Source of the DNA: Mesorhizobium plurifarium
GTDB taxonomy: Bacteria; Pseudomonadota; Alphaproteobacteria; Rhizobiales; Rhizobiaceae
NCBI GenBank assembly: GCA_000824785.1
Contig: CCNB01000046.1
Span: 188,216-252,215 of the forward strand
DNA: 64,000 nt
Direction of reading: 5' to 3'
The number at the start of each line of letters is the position of its first letter. Positions within the stretch are counted from its first letter, which is position 1. Positions 11,885 through 20,775 of the stretch are shown here, in pieces. The notes beneath the pieces were generated by a model that was given only the letters and a program-made list of their open reading frames with translations, made no database searches and was not told the DNA's origin. A program made the translations under genes and the position numbers.

Positions 11885-12289
11885 TCAAGCCGCCGGCTCG
11901 AAGCGCAGCGCCACGCCATTGATGCAATAGCGCAGTCCGGTCGGCGGCGGGCCGTCTTCGAAGACATGGCCGAGATGGCTGCCGCAGCGCGCGCAATGGC
12001 ATTCGGTGCGGACCATGCCGTAGCTGCGGTCGACGGTGGTCTCGATCGAGCCCGGCACCGGATCGTTGAAGCTCGGCCAGCCGGTGCCGCTCTCGAATTT
12101 CAGCTTGGATTCGAACAGCGGCTGGTCGCAGCCGACACAATAGAAGGTGCCGGCGCGCTTTTCGTAGAGCAGGGCGCAGCTGCCGGGGCGCTCGGTGCCG
12201 TGGTTGCGCATGACGGCATACTGCTCCGGCGTCAACCGGGCGCGCCACTCGGCATCGGTACGGGTGACGGGATAGGCGTGGGTGTCCAT
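11885..12289 (-). CDS. msrB: peptide-methionine (R)-S-oxide reductase MsrB
   Basis: 134 residues, normal for MsrB. It repairs the R form of methionine sulfoxide in proteins. Zinc is held by C51/C54 (CVGC) and C99/C102 (CARC); the catalytic cysteine is C122 in RYCINGVALRF. The blocks SGTGWPSF and GSHLGHVF are also family marks. The start at 12289 is chosen because GAGGAG lies just upstream on the minus strand; the longer frame to 12352 has a poor N-terminus. Confidence 0.95.
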   Translation of the reverse strand: MDTHAYPVTRTDAEWRARLTPEQYAVMRNHGTERPGSCALLYEKRAGTFYCVGCDQPLFESKLKFESGTGWPSFNDPVPGSIETTVDRSYGMVRTECHCARCGSHLGHVFEDGPPPTGLRYCINGVALRFEPAA

Positions 12290-12395
12290 GAAATCTCCTC
12301 GGCCTTGGCGGCTCGTTGTTGCTTGCAAGGGGTATTCGCCGAACATAGGCATTTGTTACAGGTGCCGCCAGCGAAAGCGATCGAGCTCCTTGTTG

Positions 12396-12444
12396 GAGCA
12401 TGATCTTTTCCGAAAACCGGTTCCCACTTTTCGGGATCATGCTC
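12396..12444. repeat. 49-bp palindromic intergenic repeat of the rhizobial GAGCATGATC type
   Basis: The ends GAGCATGATC (12396-12405) and GATCATGCTC (12435-12444) are perfect complements. An inner pair CCGAAAA/TTTTCGG (12410-12416 with 12428-12434) extends the hairpin. I recognise this as the common palindromic element scattered between genes of Mesorhizobium and relatives. Its right end touches the stop codon of the VWA gene (12444-12446). Confidence 0.8.
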
Positions 12445-13634
12445 TAGTGCTTGCGCGACAACTGCCTGGTCGCAGCCTCCAGCCCGGCCAATGTCAGCGG
12501 GAACATGCGGCCGCCGAAGATCTCGCCGATCATGGCGATCGAGTGCGTGTAGCGCCAGTTCTTCTCGGCTTCTGGATTGAGCCAAATCGCGTTTGGCCAT
12601 TGCTGCAACAGGCGCGTGAGCCATACGCTTCCGGCCTCCGGATTCCAGTGCTCGACCGAGCCGCCGGGATGGGCGATCTCGTAAGGGCTCATCGAGGCGT
12701 CGCCAACGACGATCACCTTGTAGTCCGGTCCGTATTTGTGGATCAGGTCGAAGGTCGGGATCGTCTCGGCGAGCCGCCGCCGATTGTCCTTCCAGACGCG
12801 CTCGTAGAGGCAGTTGTGGAAGTAGAAATATTCGAGCTGGCGGAACTCGGCGCGCGCGGCCGAGAACAATTCCTCGACGGCGCGTATATGGTCGTCCATC
12901 GAGCCACCGACGTCGAAGAACATCAAAAGCTTCACGGCATTGCGCCGCTCGGGCCGGGTTTTCACGTCGAGATAGCCGTGCTCGGCGGTGGCGTGGATGG
13001 TGCCGGGCAGGTCGAACTCCTCCTCGGCGCCTTCGCGCACCCAGCGGCGCAGCCGCTTCAGCGCCACCTTGATGTTGCGGGTGCCGAGCTCGACGGTGTC
13101 GTCAAAGTTCCGGAATTCGCGCTTGTCCCAGACCTTCACCGCGCGGCGATGCCGGCTTTCATGCTGGCCGATGCGCACGCCTTCGGGGTTGTAGCCATAG
13201 GCGCCGAAGGGCGAGGTGCCGCCGGTGCCGATCCATTTCGAGCCGCCCTGATGGCGGCCCTTCTGCTCCTCCAGCCGCTGCTTCAACGTCTCCATCAGCT
13301 TGTCGAAGCCGCCCAGCGCCTCGACCAGCTTCTTTTCCTCCTCGGTCAGATGCTTTTCGGCCAAACGGCGCAGCCATTCTTCCGGGATATTGGCGACATC
13401 GACGGCGTCAGGGCCGCCAAGCGCCTCGACGCCCTTGAAGACATGCGCAAAGACCTGATCGAAACGGTCGATATGGCGCTCGTCCTTCACCAGGGCCGAG
13501 CGCGCGAGGTAATAGAAAGCCTCGACGTCGTAATCGACCAGCCCGGCTTCCAGCCCTTCCAGCAGCGACAGATATTCCCTGAGCGAAACGGGAACCCGCG
13601 CGGCCTTCAGTTCGAGGAAGAAGGGGATGAACAT
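12444..13634 (-). CDS. VWA domain-containing protein (CoxE-like)
   Basis: 396 residues. The C-terminal half holds a von Willebrand A-like fold with MFFDVGGSMDDHI, a metal-ion-dependent adhesion site in which the usual DxSxS is DVGGS. The N-terminal half (FFLELKAARVPVSLREYLSLLEGLEAG) matches the CoxE/YehP-like set that works with MoxR AAA ATPases in complex maturation. The MoxR gene lies nearby on the same strand with a GNAT gene between, supporting a chaperone-type partnership. The substrate is unknown. Confidence 0.9.
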   Translation of the reverse strand: MFIPFFLELKAARVPVSLREYLSLLEGLEAGLVDYDVEAFYYLARSALVKDERHIDRFDQVFAHVFKGVEALGGPDAVDVANIPEEWLRRLAEKHLTEEEKKLVEALGGFDKLMETLKQRLEEQKGRHQGGSKWIGTGGTSPFGAYGYNPEGVRIGQHESRHRRAVKVWDKREFRNFDDTVELGTRNIKVALKRLRRWVREGAEEEFDLPGTIHATAEHGYLDVKTRPERRNAVKLLMFFDVGGSMDDHIRAVEELFSAARAEFRQLEYFYFHNCLYERVWKDNRRRLAETIPTFDLIHKYGPDYKVIVVGDASMSPYEIAHPGGSVEHWNPEAGSVWLTRLLQQWPNAIWLNPEAEKNWRYTHSIAMIGEIFGGRMFPLTLAGLEAATRQLSRKH

Positions 13635-13640
13635 CAGTTC

Positions 13641-14087
13641 TTATAGCAGATCGTATTCGATGAAGCCCGTGCGGCGCGCCACATGGTCGTAGAGCCGGCG
13701 CGCGGTGGCGTTGGTCTCGTGCGTCATCCAGTAGACGTTCTTGACGCCGATCTTGCCGGCCTCGTCCTGCACGGCCTTGATCAGCGCGGCGCCCACGCCC
13801 TTGCCGCGCACCTCGGGGTCGGCGAAGAGGTCCTGCAGGTAGCAGTTGTTCTTCTCGGACCAACCGGAGCGGTGGTAGAGATAATGGGTGAGGCCGACGG
13901 CCTTGCCGTCGAGCGTGGCGATGAAACCCTTCGGCTCGAATTCGCCATCCGTGAACAGGCGCTTCCAGGTGATCGCGTAGACCTCTTCCGGCAGCTTCGT
14001 CTCGTAGAAGGTCAGATAGTCGGTCCAAAGCCGGCGCCAGTCGGCGTGATCGGACTGCGCGAGCGGGCGGACGATGATCTCGGACAT
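13641..14087 (-). CDS. GNAT family N-acetyltransferase
   Basis: 148 residues. The acetyl-CoA loop is seen as LFADPEVRGKGVGAALIKAV (about residues 88-107), and the C-terminus has NATARRLYDHVARRTGFIEYD, both typical of GNAT enzymes. The start at 14087 has GGAGGAG upstream on the minus strand. It lies 6 bp upstream of the VWA gene and so is likely co-transcribed with it. The acceptor substrate is unknown. Confidence 0.9.
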   Translation of the reverse strand: MSEIIVRPLAQSDHADWRRLWTDYLTFYETKLPEEVYAITWKRLFTDGEFEPKGFIATLDGKAVGLTHYLYHRSGWSEKNNCYLQDLFADPEVRGKGVGAALIKAVQDEAGKIGVKNVYWMTHETNATARRLYDHVARRTGFIEYDLL

Positions 14088-14160
14088 TTTCTCCTCCAAC
14101 ATTTGGGCCGAAGCTGCGCCGAGGACGACTGGCCGGCAACGGTCCACGGACGGGAAAGCG

Positions 14161-15000
<840 letters not shown>

Positions 15001-15173
15001 TTTTTCTCCTGGCCGTTTTGCGGCGACCGTAAGGAGGCCGGACGGGCCGCGCAAGGGCGGCTGCCGAAGAGCCTCTGGTCGGGATGGTCTGCAAGGCGAA
15101 TTACGCGCAATGGTCGCTCGTTCCTCTGGCGCACGGCCAACCATCGGCCTATATTTGCTCCCGGCGGTCTGCG

Positions 15174-15333
15174 CTTCCCGGCAGGAGAAACTTATCCCCG
15201 GGGCCTTATCGATCCTTAGGGAGCTGTCCCTGGGAAGACCCGTGGGTTTTCTCACACGGCGCCCACCTACTTTGTAGGCACCCGGGATCGACCTCTCCAC
15301 CGGTTGTGTGGATCGCCACTCTCCCGATTTCGG
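15174..15333 (+). ncRNA. ssrS: 6S RNA
   Basis: The stretch folds into the long interrupted hairpin expected of 6S RNA, which mimics an open promoter and binds sigma70 RNA polymerase. GGAGA (15184-15188) can pair with TCTCC (15320-15324) to close it, and ATCGATCC with GGATCGAC pairs above the central bubble. The block GGAAGACCCGTGGGTTTTCTC followed by a CACACGGCGCCCACC block matches rhizobial 6S RNA as I remember it. The position directly ahead of 5-formyl-THF cyclo-ligase is the classic 6S location. Exact ends are estimates. A TATATT at 15150-15155 could be its -10. Confidence 0.82.
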
Positions 15334-15400
15334 GAGACATGCGCTAGAAAACGTCGCTCCTAAGACTCCATACGATCCCGGCCCTTTCTAGCGTCTGAGC

Positions 15401-15985
15401 ATGAACTCACCGAAAGACCTGAAAAAACAGCTTCGCAAGGAAGCGCTGGCGCGCCGCGATGCGCTCGACGAATTCTGGCGTGTGGAGATCGCGCTCGAAA
15501 TGGCCGAGACCGCGAAGGAAAAAATCGACTTCGAGCCCGGCCGGATCGTCTCCGGCTTCTGGCCGATGCGCTCGGAGGTCGATGTGCGACCGCTGATGTT
15601 CGCGCTGCGCGAAAAGGGCGCGAGGCTCTGCCTGCCGGCGATCCTCGACAAGACCACGATCGTCTTCCGCGAGCTGGTGCGCGGCGCGCCCATGGTCGAG
15701 ATGGGGTTCGGCACGGTCGGGCCGCATGAAGAGGCGGAGGTGCTCGACCCGACGCTCATGCTGGTGCCGCTCGCCGCCTTCGACGCCCGCGGCCACCGGA
15801 TCGGCTATGGCGCCGGCTATTACGACCGCGCTATCGCCAGGCTCGCCGACAAGGGCATCGAGCCCAGGCTGATCGGCATCGCCTTCGACTGCCAGGAAGT
15901 GCCGCTGGTGCCCAATGAAGACCACGACGTCATCATTCCGGAAATACTGACCGAGAGCGGGTTGCGCCGGTTCGATATCGCTTAA
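15401..15985 (+). CDS. fau: 5-formyltetrahydrofolate cyclo-ligase
   Basis: 194 residues. It converts 5-formyl-THF to 5,10-methenyl-THF with ATP. The family blocks are present: KKQLRKEALARRDAL at the start, SGFWPMRSEVDVRPL, and the phosphate-binding RIGYGAGYYDRAIARL near residue 130. It lies just downstream of 6S RNA, as in many bacteria. Confidence 0.94.
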   Translation: MNSPKDLKKQLRKEALARRDALDEFWRVEIALEMAETAKEKIDFEPGRIVSGFWPMRSEVDVRPLMFALREKGARLCLPAILDKTTIVFRELVRGAPMVEMGFGTVGPHEEAEVLDPTLMLVPLAAFDARGHRIGYGAGYYDRAIARLADKGIEPRLIGIAFDCQEVPLVPNEDHDVIIPEILTESGLRRFDIA

Positions 15986-16062
15986 ACTATCGCGACCCGC
16001 TTAATGCGTTTCAAAGACACGTCGGATGATATTCCTGCAGCCATAGTCGAGCCGGGGGGGCG

Positions 16063-16503
16063 GTGTTTGTTCTTGCGCGCTATTCGCTGATGCCTTTCGC
16101 GCTGATCGCGGCGATACTGTTCTTGATGGGATCGCACATCATAGGAACTGCCCTGCATCATCAGGTCGCCTGGCAGCGGACGGTCGCTACCGTCGCTGAT
16201 GTCAGTCCCTACAGCGAAATGCAGGCGAACGGTCTGAAGACGGACGGCATCGATGTCGCCCTGGCTTACGTCGTCAACGACGTGCCGATGACCTGGTCCG
16301 GCAAGGGTAAGGATGTCGGTCTCTACAAGGCGGCCAAGGGCGACAGGATGGAGTTCTACTACGATCCTGCCGATCCGTCGAAGCTCGATACGGCGGCGAT
16401 GAAGGGCTGGCGTGGCGGACTGTTGCTGATTGCCGTCACCGGCGGTTTCGCCCTGTTCTACGTCTGGTTCTTCTGGTTGCGAGTACGCCATGCCGCGGCT
16501 TGA
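16063..16503 (+). CDS. DUF3592-like membrane protein
   Basis: 146 residues with an N-terminal membrane span (about residues 8-30), a soluble beta-rich middle (VAWQRTVATVADVSPYSEMQ, then FYYDPADPSKLDTAAM) and a second span near 115-137. That layout, with the YDPADPS element, fits DUF3592. GTG 16063 follows a GGGGGG tract; an in-frame ATG at 16090 is an alternative. Function unknown. Confidence 0.75.
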   Translation: MFVLARYSLMPFALIAAILFLMGSHIIGTALHHQVAWQRTVATVADVSPYSEMQANGLKTDGIDVALAYVVNDVPMTWSGKGKDVGLYKAAKGDRMEFYYDPADPSKLDTAAMKGWRGGLLLIAVTGGFALFYVWFFWLRVRHAAA

Positions 16504-16526
16504 CCTTCGTGCCCATCTGGCGAATA

Positions 16527-16543
16527 CTACTGAATTCCAGTAG
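16527..16543. promoter_or_regulatory. candidate operator of the BrnTA-like module
   Basis: An inverted repeat CTACTG-N5-CAGTAG, seven bases before the toxin start at 16550. Such modules are usually repressed by their own antitoxin, which has a DNA-binding domain, so this is a plausible binding site. The assignment is an inference from position. Confidence 0.5.
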
Positions 16544-16549
16544 GCCGAA

Positions 16550-16807
16550 ATGCTTGAATTCGAGTGGGATGACGACAAAGCAAAGAGCAATCTTGCCAAG
16601 CACGGTGTGGCATTTGCGGATGCCAGACGCCTGTTCGACGATCGCTCCATGGATTACGAGGAGGAGCGCTTCATCGGCATCGGTATCGTCAATGGATTGG
16701 TGCTGACGGTGGTTTACACCGAACGCGGCGACCGAATAAGACTGATCTCCGCCAGAAAGGCGACGCGCCATGAGCAGAAAGCATATGACCAAGCACGCCG
16801 GGACTGA
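16550..16807 (+). CDS. brnT: BrnT family toxin
   Basis: 85 residues, normal for BrnT, an RNase-fold toxin that blocks translation. Family blocks seen: FEWDDDKAKSNLAKHGVAFADA at the start and RLISARKATRHEQKAY near the end. The antitoxin frame overlaps its last 38 bases. The usual order toxin-antitoxin is kept. Confidence 0.9.
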   Translation: MLEFEWDDDKAKSNLAKHGVAFADARRLFDDRSMDYEEERFIGIGIVNGLVLTVVYTERGDRIRLISARKATRHEQKAYDQARRD

Positions 16808-17120
16808 ATCCGATTGGGATCGTCTGCGCGCCATGAGCGACGCGGAGGCGGAGGCTGGCGCCTTGGCGGACAAGGACAATCCTCCTCTCAGCGCGGATCG
16901 GCCCGGATTGGCGCCTGTCGCGCGCGTCAAAGTGATCCGCCGGGCCCTGCATCTCACCCAGGAGGAATTTTCCGTCCGCTATCGCATTCCGCTCGGCACG
17001 CTGAGAGACTGGGAGCAAGGCAGAACGGAGCCGGACCAGGCGGCGCAGGCCTATTTGCAGGTTATCGCCAAGGAGCCGGAAACGGTGTCGCGGGCGCTCG
17101 GGACGCGTAGCGCCGCATGA
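16770..17120 (+). CDS. HTH-type antitoxin of the BrnT module
   Basis: 116 residues. The C-terminal half is an XRE-like helix-turn-helix (VIRRALHLTQEEFSVRYRIPLGTLRDWEQGRTEPDQAAQAYL), typical of antitoxins that also repress the operon. It overlaps brnT by 38 bp and shares a base with the next start (ATGA at 17117). Classical BrnA has a ribbon-helix-helix domain; this partner has an HTH instead, a known variant. An internal in-frame ATG lies at 16785. Confidence 0.85.
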   Translation: MSRKHMTKHAGTESDWDRLRAMSDAEAEAGALADKDNPPLSADRPGLAPVARVKVIRRALHLTQEEFSVRYRIPLGTLRDWEQGRTEPDQAAQAYLQVIAKEPETVSRALGTRSAA

Positions 17121-17941
17121 GACTTCTCTTTCTCGGCGACATGGTTGGCAAAACGGGACGCACGGCAGTCTGGGAGCAGCTGCCGGGGCTGATTTCCGAC
17201 TTCAAGCTCGATTTCGTCATCGTCAATGGCGAGAACGCCGCCGGCGGCTTCGGCATCACCGAGGAGATCTTCCGCGAGACGCTCGCGGCGGGCGCGGATG
17301 TCGTCACCACCGGCAACCATGTCTGGGACCAGCGCGACGCGCTGATCTTCGCGCCGCGCGAGGAGCGTTTCCTACGTCCCTCCAATTTTCCCAAGGGCAC
17401 GCCAGGGCGCGGCTCGGGCGTCTACATCGCCCGCAACGGCGCGCGTGTGCTGGTCGCCAACATCATGGGGCGGGTCTTCATGCACCCCGAGCTCGACGAT
17501 CCGTTCCAGGCCGGCGAGCGCGAGCTTGCCGCCTGTCCGCTCGGCGAGCAGGCCGATGCGGCCATCGTCGATTTCCACGCCGAGGCGACCTCGGAGAAGA
17601 TGTGCTTCGCGCATTTCGTCGACGGTCGCGCCAGCCTCGTGGTCGGCACGCACACGCATCAGCCGACCGCCGACCATCAGATCCTCAATGGCGGCACCGC
17701 CTATATTTCGGACGCCGGCATGTGCGGCGATTACGATTCCTCGCTCGGCATGGACAAGGAGGAGCCGCTCAACCGGTTCCTGTCGAAAGTGCCGAAGGGC
17801 CGTTTCGAAGCGGCGTCTGGACCCGCGACGCTCTGCGGCGTCGGCGTCGATATTTCCGACCGCACCGGGCTTGCCGAAAAAATCGCGCCGTTTCGTCGCG
17901 GGCCGCGGCTGGAAGAAACGGCGCCGTCCTTCTGGTCGTGA
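17117..17941 (+). CDS. YmdB family metallophosphoesterase
   Basis: 274 residues. The dinuclear-metal phosphoesterase motifs are in place: FLGDMVGKTGR (D8), VNGENAAGG, TTGNHVWDQ, VGTHTHQPTAD. Members of TIGR00282/YmdB hydrolyse 2',3'-cyclic nucleotides and influence biofilm or development in other bacteria. It overlaps the antitoxin stop by 4 bp, so the toxin-antitoxin pair sits in its operon. The link is positional and a functional one is not implied. Confidence 0.92.
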   Translation: MRLLFLGDMVGKTGRTAVWEQLPGLISDFKLDFVIVNGENAAGGFGITEEIFRETLAAGADVVTTGNHVWDQRDALIFAPREERFLRPSNFPKGTPGRGSGVYIARNGARVLVANIMGRVFMHPELDDPFQAGERELAACPLGEQADAAIVDFHAEATSEKMCFAHFVDGRASLVVGTHTHQPTADHQILNGGTAYISDAGMCGDYDSSLGMDKEEPLNRFLSKVPKGRFEAASGPATLCGVGVDISDRTGLAEKIAPFRRGPRLEETAPSFWS

Positions 17942-18011
17942 CATTGATACGAGTGTGCAAAGTACCTAACTGGCGGCAACACTGCTCTAGATCGTAGAGG
18001 GGACGACCTCC

Positions 18012-18779
18012 ATGCAGCTTGTCGAATTCCTGGCGCCGCACTTTCACTTTGTTTCCGATCCGACCGCGTGGGTCGCGCTTTTGACCCTGGTGGTGCTCGA
18101 GATCGTGCTCGGCATCGACAATCTGATCTTCATCTCGATCCTGACCAACAAACTGCCGGAGGCGCAGCGCGCCCGCGCCCGCCGGTTGGGCATCTCGGCG
18201 GCGCTGGTCATGCGCCTCATTCTGCTCGCCACGATCTCGATCATCGTGCAGCTGACGGCGCCGGTATTCACCGCCTTCGGCCACGGCTTTTCCTGGCGCG
18301 ACCTGATCCTGATCGCCGGCGGCCTGTTCCTGGTCTGGAAGGCGACCAAGGAAATCCATCATACGGTCGATCCGCAAGACCATCAGGACACGATGGTGGG
18401 CGGCACGCTGCAGCTGAGCCTCGCCGGCGCCATCTTCCAGATCCTTTTGCTCGACCTCGTCTTCTCGATCGATTCCATCATCACCGCCGTCGGCATGACC
18501 GACGAGATCGCCATCATGTATATCGCGGTGATCGTGGCGGTGAGCGTGATGATGCTGGCGGCGACACCGCTCGCCAACTTCATCGCAAGGAACCCCTCCA
18601 TCGTCATGCTGGCGCTGGGCTTCCTCTTGATGATCGGCATGACGCTGATCGCCGACGGCATGGGCTATCACGTGCCCAAGGGTTACATCTACGCCGCCAT
18701 GGGTTTTTCGGCCCTGGTCGAGGGCCTCAACATGCTGGCACGAAACCGCAAGAAGCAGGGGTCGGGCGGCGGGCACTAG
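18012..18779 (+). CDS. TerC family integral membrane protein
   Basis: 255 residues with about seven membrane spans. Two acidic motifs in spans, EIVLGIDNLIFISIL (E30, D36) and DLVFSIDSIITAVG, are the hallmark of the TerC/YgdQ/YoaE group, whose better known members export manganese or assist metal loading of exported proteins. It starts 70 bp after the YmdB-like gene. Substrate not known. Confidence 0.9.
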   Translation: MQLVEFLAPHFHFVSDPTAWVALLTLVVLEIVLGIDNLIFISILTNKLPEAQRARARRLGISAALVMRLILLATISIIVQLTAPVFTAFGHGFSWRDLILIAGGLFLVWKATKEIHHTVDPQDHQDTMVGGTLQLSLAGAIFQILLLDLVFSIDSIITAVGMTDEIAIMYIAVIVAVSVMMLAATPLANFIARNPSIVMLALGFLLMIGMTLIADGMGYHVPKGYIYAAMGFSALVEGLNMLARNRKKQGSGGGH

Positions 18780-18796
18780 GTCCGCCGGGGGCGCCG

Positions 18797-19261
18797 CTAT
18801 CCCGAAACGCCTTTCGGGTGACGGTCGCCGATCAGGCCGAGCGTCAGACCCTGTTCCAGCCAAGCCTTGGCGCCGGCCAGGACCAGCGAGAAGCCACCAG
18901 TCGAGTCGACCGCCTGCTGGACCTGCTCGTCGCCCGAGCCGGCGAAGCCGAAATTGCGGACTTCCAAGAAGGTCGCGTTGCCCGGCATCTCGGTGAAGGT
19001 CCAGACGACGGTGGTGGGCGGATCGCTCCAGCGCATGACGATCCTCTCGTTGGGCACGATCTCGCTCACCTCGACCCTGGTCGACACGCCATACATGCGC
19101 CACTCCCATTCGACCGGCTTGCCTTCGTCCAGCCGGCCGCTGGAATGCGTGAACCAGAATTTCGTGGTGACCGCCGGATCGACGATCGCCTCGAAGACTT
19201 TGGCGACCGGCTGGCGGATCAGCATGGCTGTTTCGGCGGTGGGGGCGTGCTTCAATTCCAC
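18797..19261 (-). CDS. SRPBCC (AHSA1-like) family protein
   Basis: 154 residues of START-like fold: TAETAMLIRQPVAKVFEAIVDPAVTTKFW at the N-terminus, and a long C-terminal helix. Such proteins bind hydrophobic ligands. It is the third gene of a minus-strand group (SRPBCC-VOC-SRPBCC) beside a divergent ArsR regulator. In related bacteria this combination is common and its physiological ligand is unknown. Confidence 0.88.
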   Translation of the reverse strand: MELKHAPTAETAMLIRQPVAKVFEAIVDPAVTTKFWFTHSSGRLDEGKPVEWEWRMYGVSTRVEVSEIVPNERIVMRWSDPPTTVVWTFTEMPGNATFLEVRNFGFAGSGDEQVQQAVDSTGGFSLVLAGAKAWLEQGLTLGLIGDRHPKGVSG

Positions 19262-19278
19262 AATATCCTCCTCGATTA

Positions 19279-19671
19279 TCAGGGCAGGTTGATCTGCCAG
19301 GAGACACCGAAGCGGTCGTCCAGCCAGGCGAAGCGACGGCTGAAGCCGTAATTGCCGGTCGGCATCAGGAAGCCGCCGTCCTTGGAAAGAACGGAGACGA
19401 TACGCTCCAGCTCCTCTTCGGACGAGCAGTCGACAAAGAAGGAGAAGGACGGCGTGAAGGTGAAGGCGTGGTGGACCGGGCTGTTGTAGATCCTGACCTC
19501 GACTCCCCCGACCAAAGCGCGCGCCAGCTTGAGCGTTCCTTCCGTCCCGTCCTCGCCCGCGCCGTAGCGCGTGACGTCGAGGACACGGCTATCGGGAATG
19601 GTCCCGCAATAGAGGGTCATGGCTTCCTCGGCCTTTCCCTCGAACATCAGGAATGGCGTTGCTTTCGTCAT
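19279..19671 (-). CDS. VOC family protein (PhnB-like)
   Basis: 130 residues of glyoxalase/PhnB type: ATPFLMFEGKAEEAMTLY at the start, then FSFFVDCSSEEELERIVSVLSKDGGFLMP and a tail FAWLDDRFGVSWQINLP. The start at 19671 is preceded by GGAGGAGG on the minus strand. It sits between two SRPBCC genes. No enzymatic activity can be assigned. Confidence 0.9.
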   Translation of the reverse strand: MTKATPFLMFEGKAEEAMTLYCGTIPDSRVLDVTRYGAGEDGTEGTLKLARALVGGVEVRIYNSPVHHAFTFTPSFSFFVDCSSEEELERIVSVLSKDGGFLMPTGNYGFSRRFAWLDDRFGVSWQINLP

Positions 19672-19715
19672 CGGGCGACCTCCTCCTGCCGGATATCGGG
19701 ACTTGAATGCCGGGC

Positions 19716-20198
19716 TCAAATATTGGTCTCGTTGGCCGGTTCGCCCTTCATCTCGCTGCGATAATAGCCGTCGCGCAGATTGATGCCGTATTCGAGATAG
19801 GCCTTCATGCAGGCGAGCATCTGCGACCAGCCCTCGCAGTTGAGGTAGGACTTCTTCAGGCCGACCTCGCCTTCGTGCCAGCCCTTCTCGGCGATGGTAA
19901 CGAAGGTGCCGCCGTCGTCCAGCGGCTCGAAATTCATCTCGATGCGGGTCTTGTAAGCGGGTTTGCCGTCGGCGTCTGTCGCGTCCCAGCGCAGCACGAT
20001 GCGCTTGTCCTTCGTCACTTCGTCGACCTCGACCGGCACCGCTTTCCACCAGGTGACCGTGGTGCCGGCGACAAGCGGCGCCGAAGCGCCGCCAATGGTG
20101 GTGAAATAGCCGCTGAGCTTCGTCGGGTTGACGACCGCGTCGAAGACCTCGGCGACCGATTTGCCGATGCGTCCGGAAATCCTGAAACCAAGGGACAT
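19716..20198 (-). CDS. SRPBCC domain protein, first gene after the ArsR operator
   Basis: 160 residues, AHSA1/START-like fold (LGFRISGRIGKSVAEVFDAVVNPTKLSGYF). It differs in sequence from the other SRPBCC protein of the group. ATG 20198 has AAGGAG eight bases upstream on the minus strand; a GTG at 20204 would leave no room for that site. It is transcribed away from arsR across a shared 51-bp region. Confidence 0.88.
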   Translation of the reverse strand: MSLGFRISGRIGKSVAEVFDAVVNPTKLSGYFTTIGGASAPLVAGTTVTWWKAVPVEVDEVTKDKRIVLRWDATDADGKPAYKTRIEMNFEPLDDGGTFVTIAEKGWHEGEVGLKKSYLNCEGWSQMLACMKAYLEYGINLRDGYYRSEMKGEPANETNI

Positions 20199-20231
20199 AT
20201 CCACAGCTCCTTCCTTGCTGCGCGAAACGAT

Positions 20232-20251
20232 ATGTTATAAAAACATAACAT
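20232..20251. promoter_or_regulatory. candidate ArsR operator overlapping the regulator start codon
   Basis: A perfect inverted repeat ATGTTAT (20232-20238) / ATAACAT (20245-20251), 6-bp A-rich spacer. It lies in the 51-bp divergent region and its right arm covers the first two bases of the arsR start. AT-rich palindromes at such positions are the usual binding sites of ArsR repressors. Confidence 0.7.
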
Positions 20252-20573
20252 GTCAAGTCAAACCGCGGACGACCATGTTTTCAAGGCCTTGGCGCATCCA
20301 CGCCGGCGCGAATTGCTGGATCGCCTGAAGGATCAGCCGCAGACTACCGGCGCGCTGTGCGAGGCTTTCCCGGACATGGACCGCTGCACGGTGATGATGC
20401 ACCTGAAAGTGCTGGAGGAGGCCGACCTGGTGGTGGCGAAGCGCGAGGGGCGCGAGCGCTGGAACCATCTCAACGCCTTGCCGATCAAGCAGATCCACGA
20501 TCGCTGGATCAGCCAGTATGCCGGCCACGCAATCAGCATTCTCGATCGGCTGAAGTCCGATCTGGAGGGTTGA
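20250..20573 (+). CDS. ArsR family transcriptional regulator
   Basis: 107 residues, a winged helix protein: VFKALAHPRRRELLDRLKDQPQTTGALCEAF, then the recognition helix DRCTVMMHLKVLEEADLVV and a beta wing. It lacks an obvious multi-cysteine metal site; the two Cys residues (about positions 37 and 46) may be structural. It likely represses the divergent SRPBCC-VOC-SRPBCC genes and itself. The ligand is unknown and probably not arsenic. Confidence 0.88.
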   Translation: MSSQTADDHVFKALAHPRRRELLDRLKDQPQTTGALCEAFPDMDRCTVMMHLKVLEEADLVVAKREGRERWNHLNALPIKQIHDRWISQYAGHAISILDRLKSDLEG

Positions 20574-20705
20574 GCGGCCTCTTCGGCGCCGGAGTGACGG
20601 GGCGGCTGGACGAATTGAGCCGATTTATCTATAAGCCGGCCATTCCGACAAAGAGCGCCGCGTGCCTTCGCAGGCATGCCCTGGACGTTCTAAAAGATTG
20701 AATTC

Positions 20706-20752
20706 GAGCATTTGCCGAAGACGCGGTGACGACACCTCGCTTCGAAATGCTC
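20706..20752. repeat. 47-bp palindromic intergenic repeat upstream of yebC
   Basis: GAGCATTT (20706-20713) pairs with AAATGCTC (20745-20752), and CGAAG (20716-20720) pairs with CTTCG (20740-20744). The GAGCAT ends resemble those of the element at 12396, so it is probably a second family of the same rhizobial palindromes. Confidence 0.7.
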
Positions 20753-20775
20753 TAGCCGAACACGACAGGGGTGCC

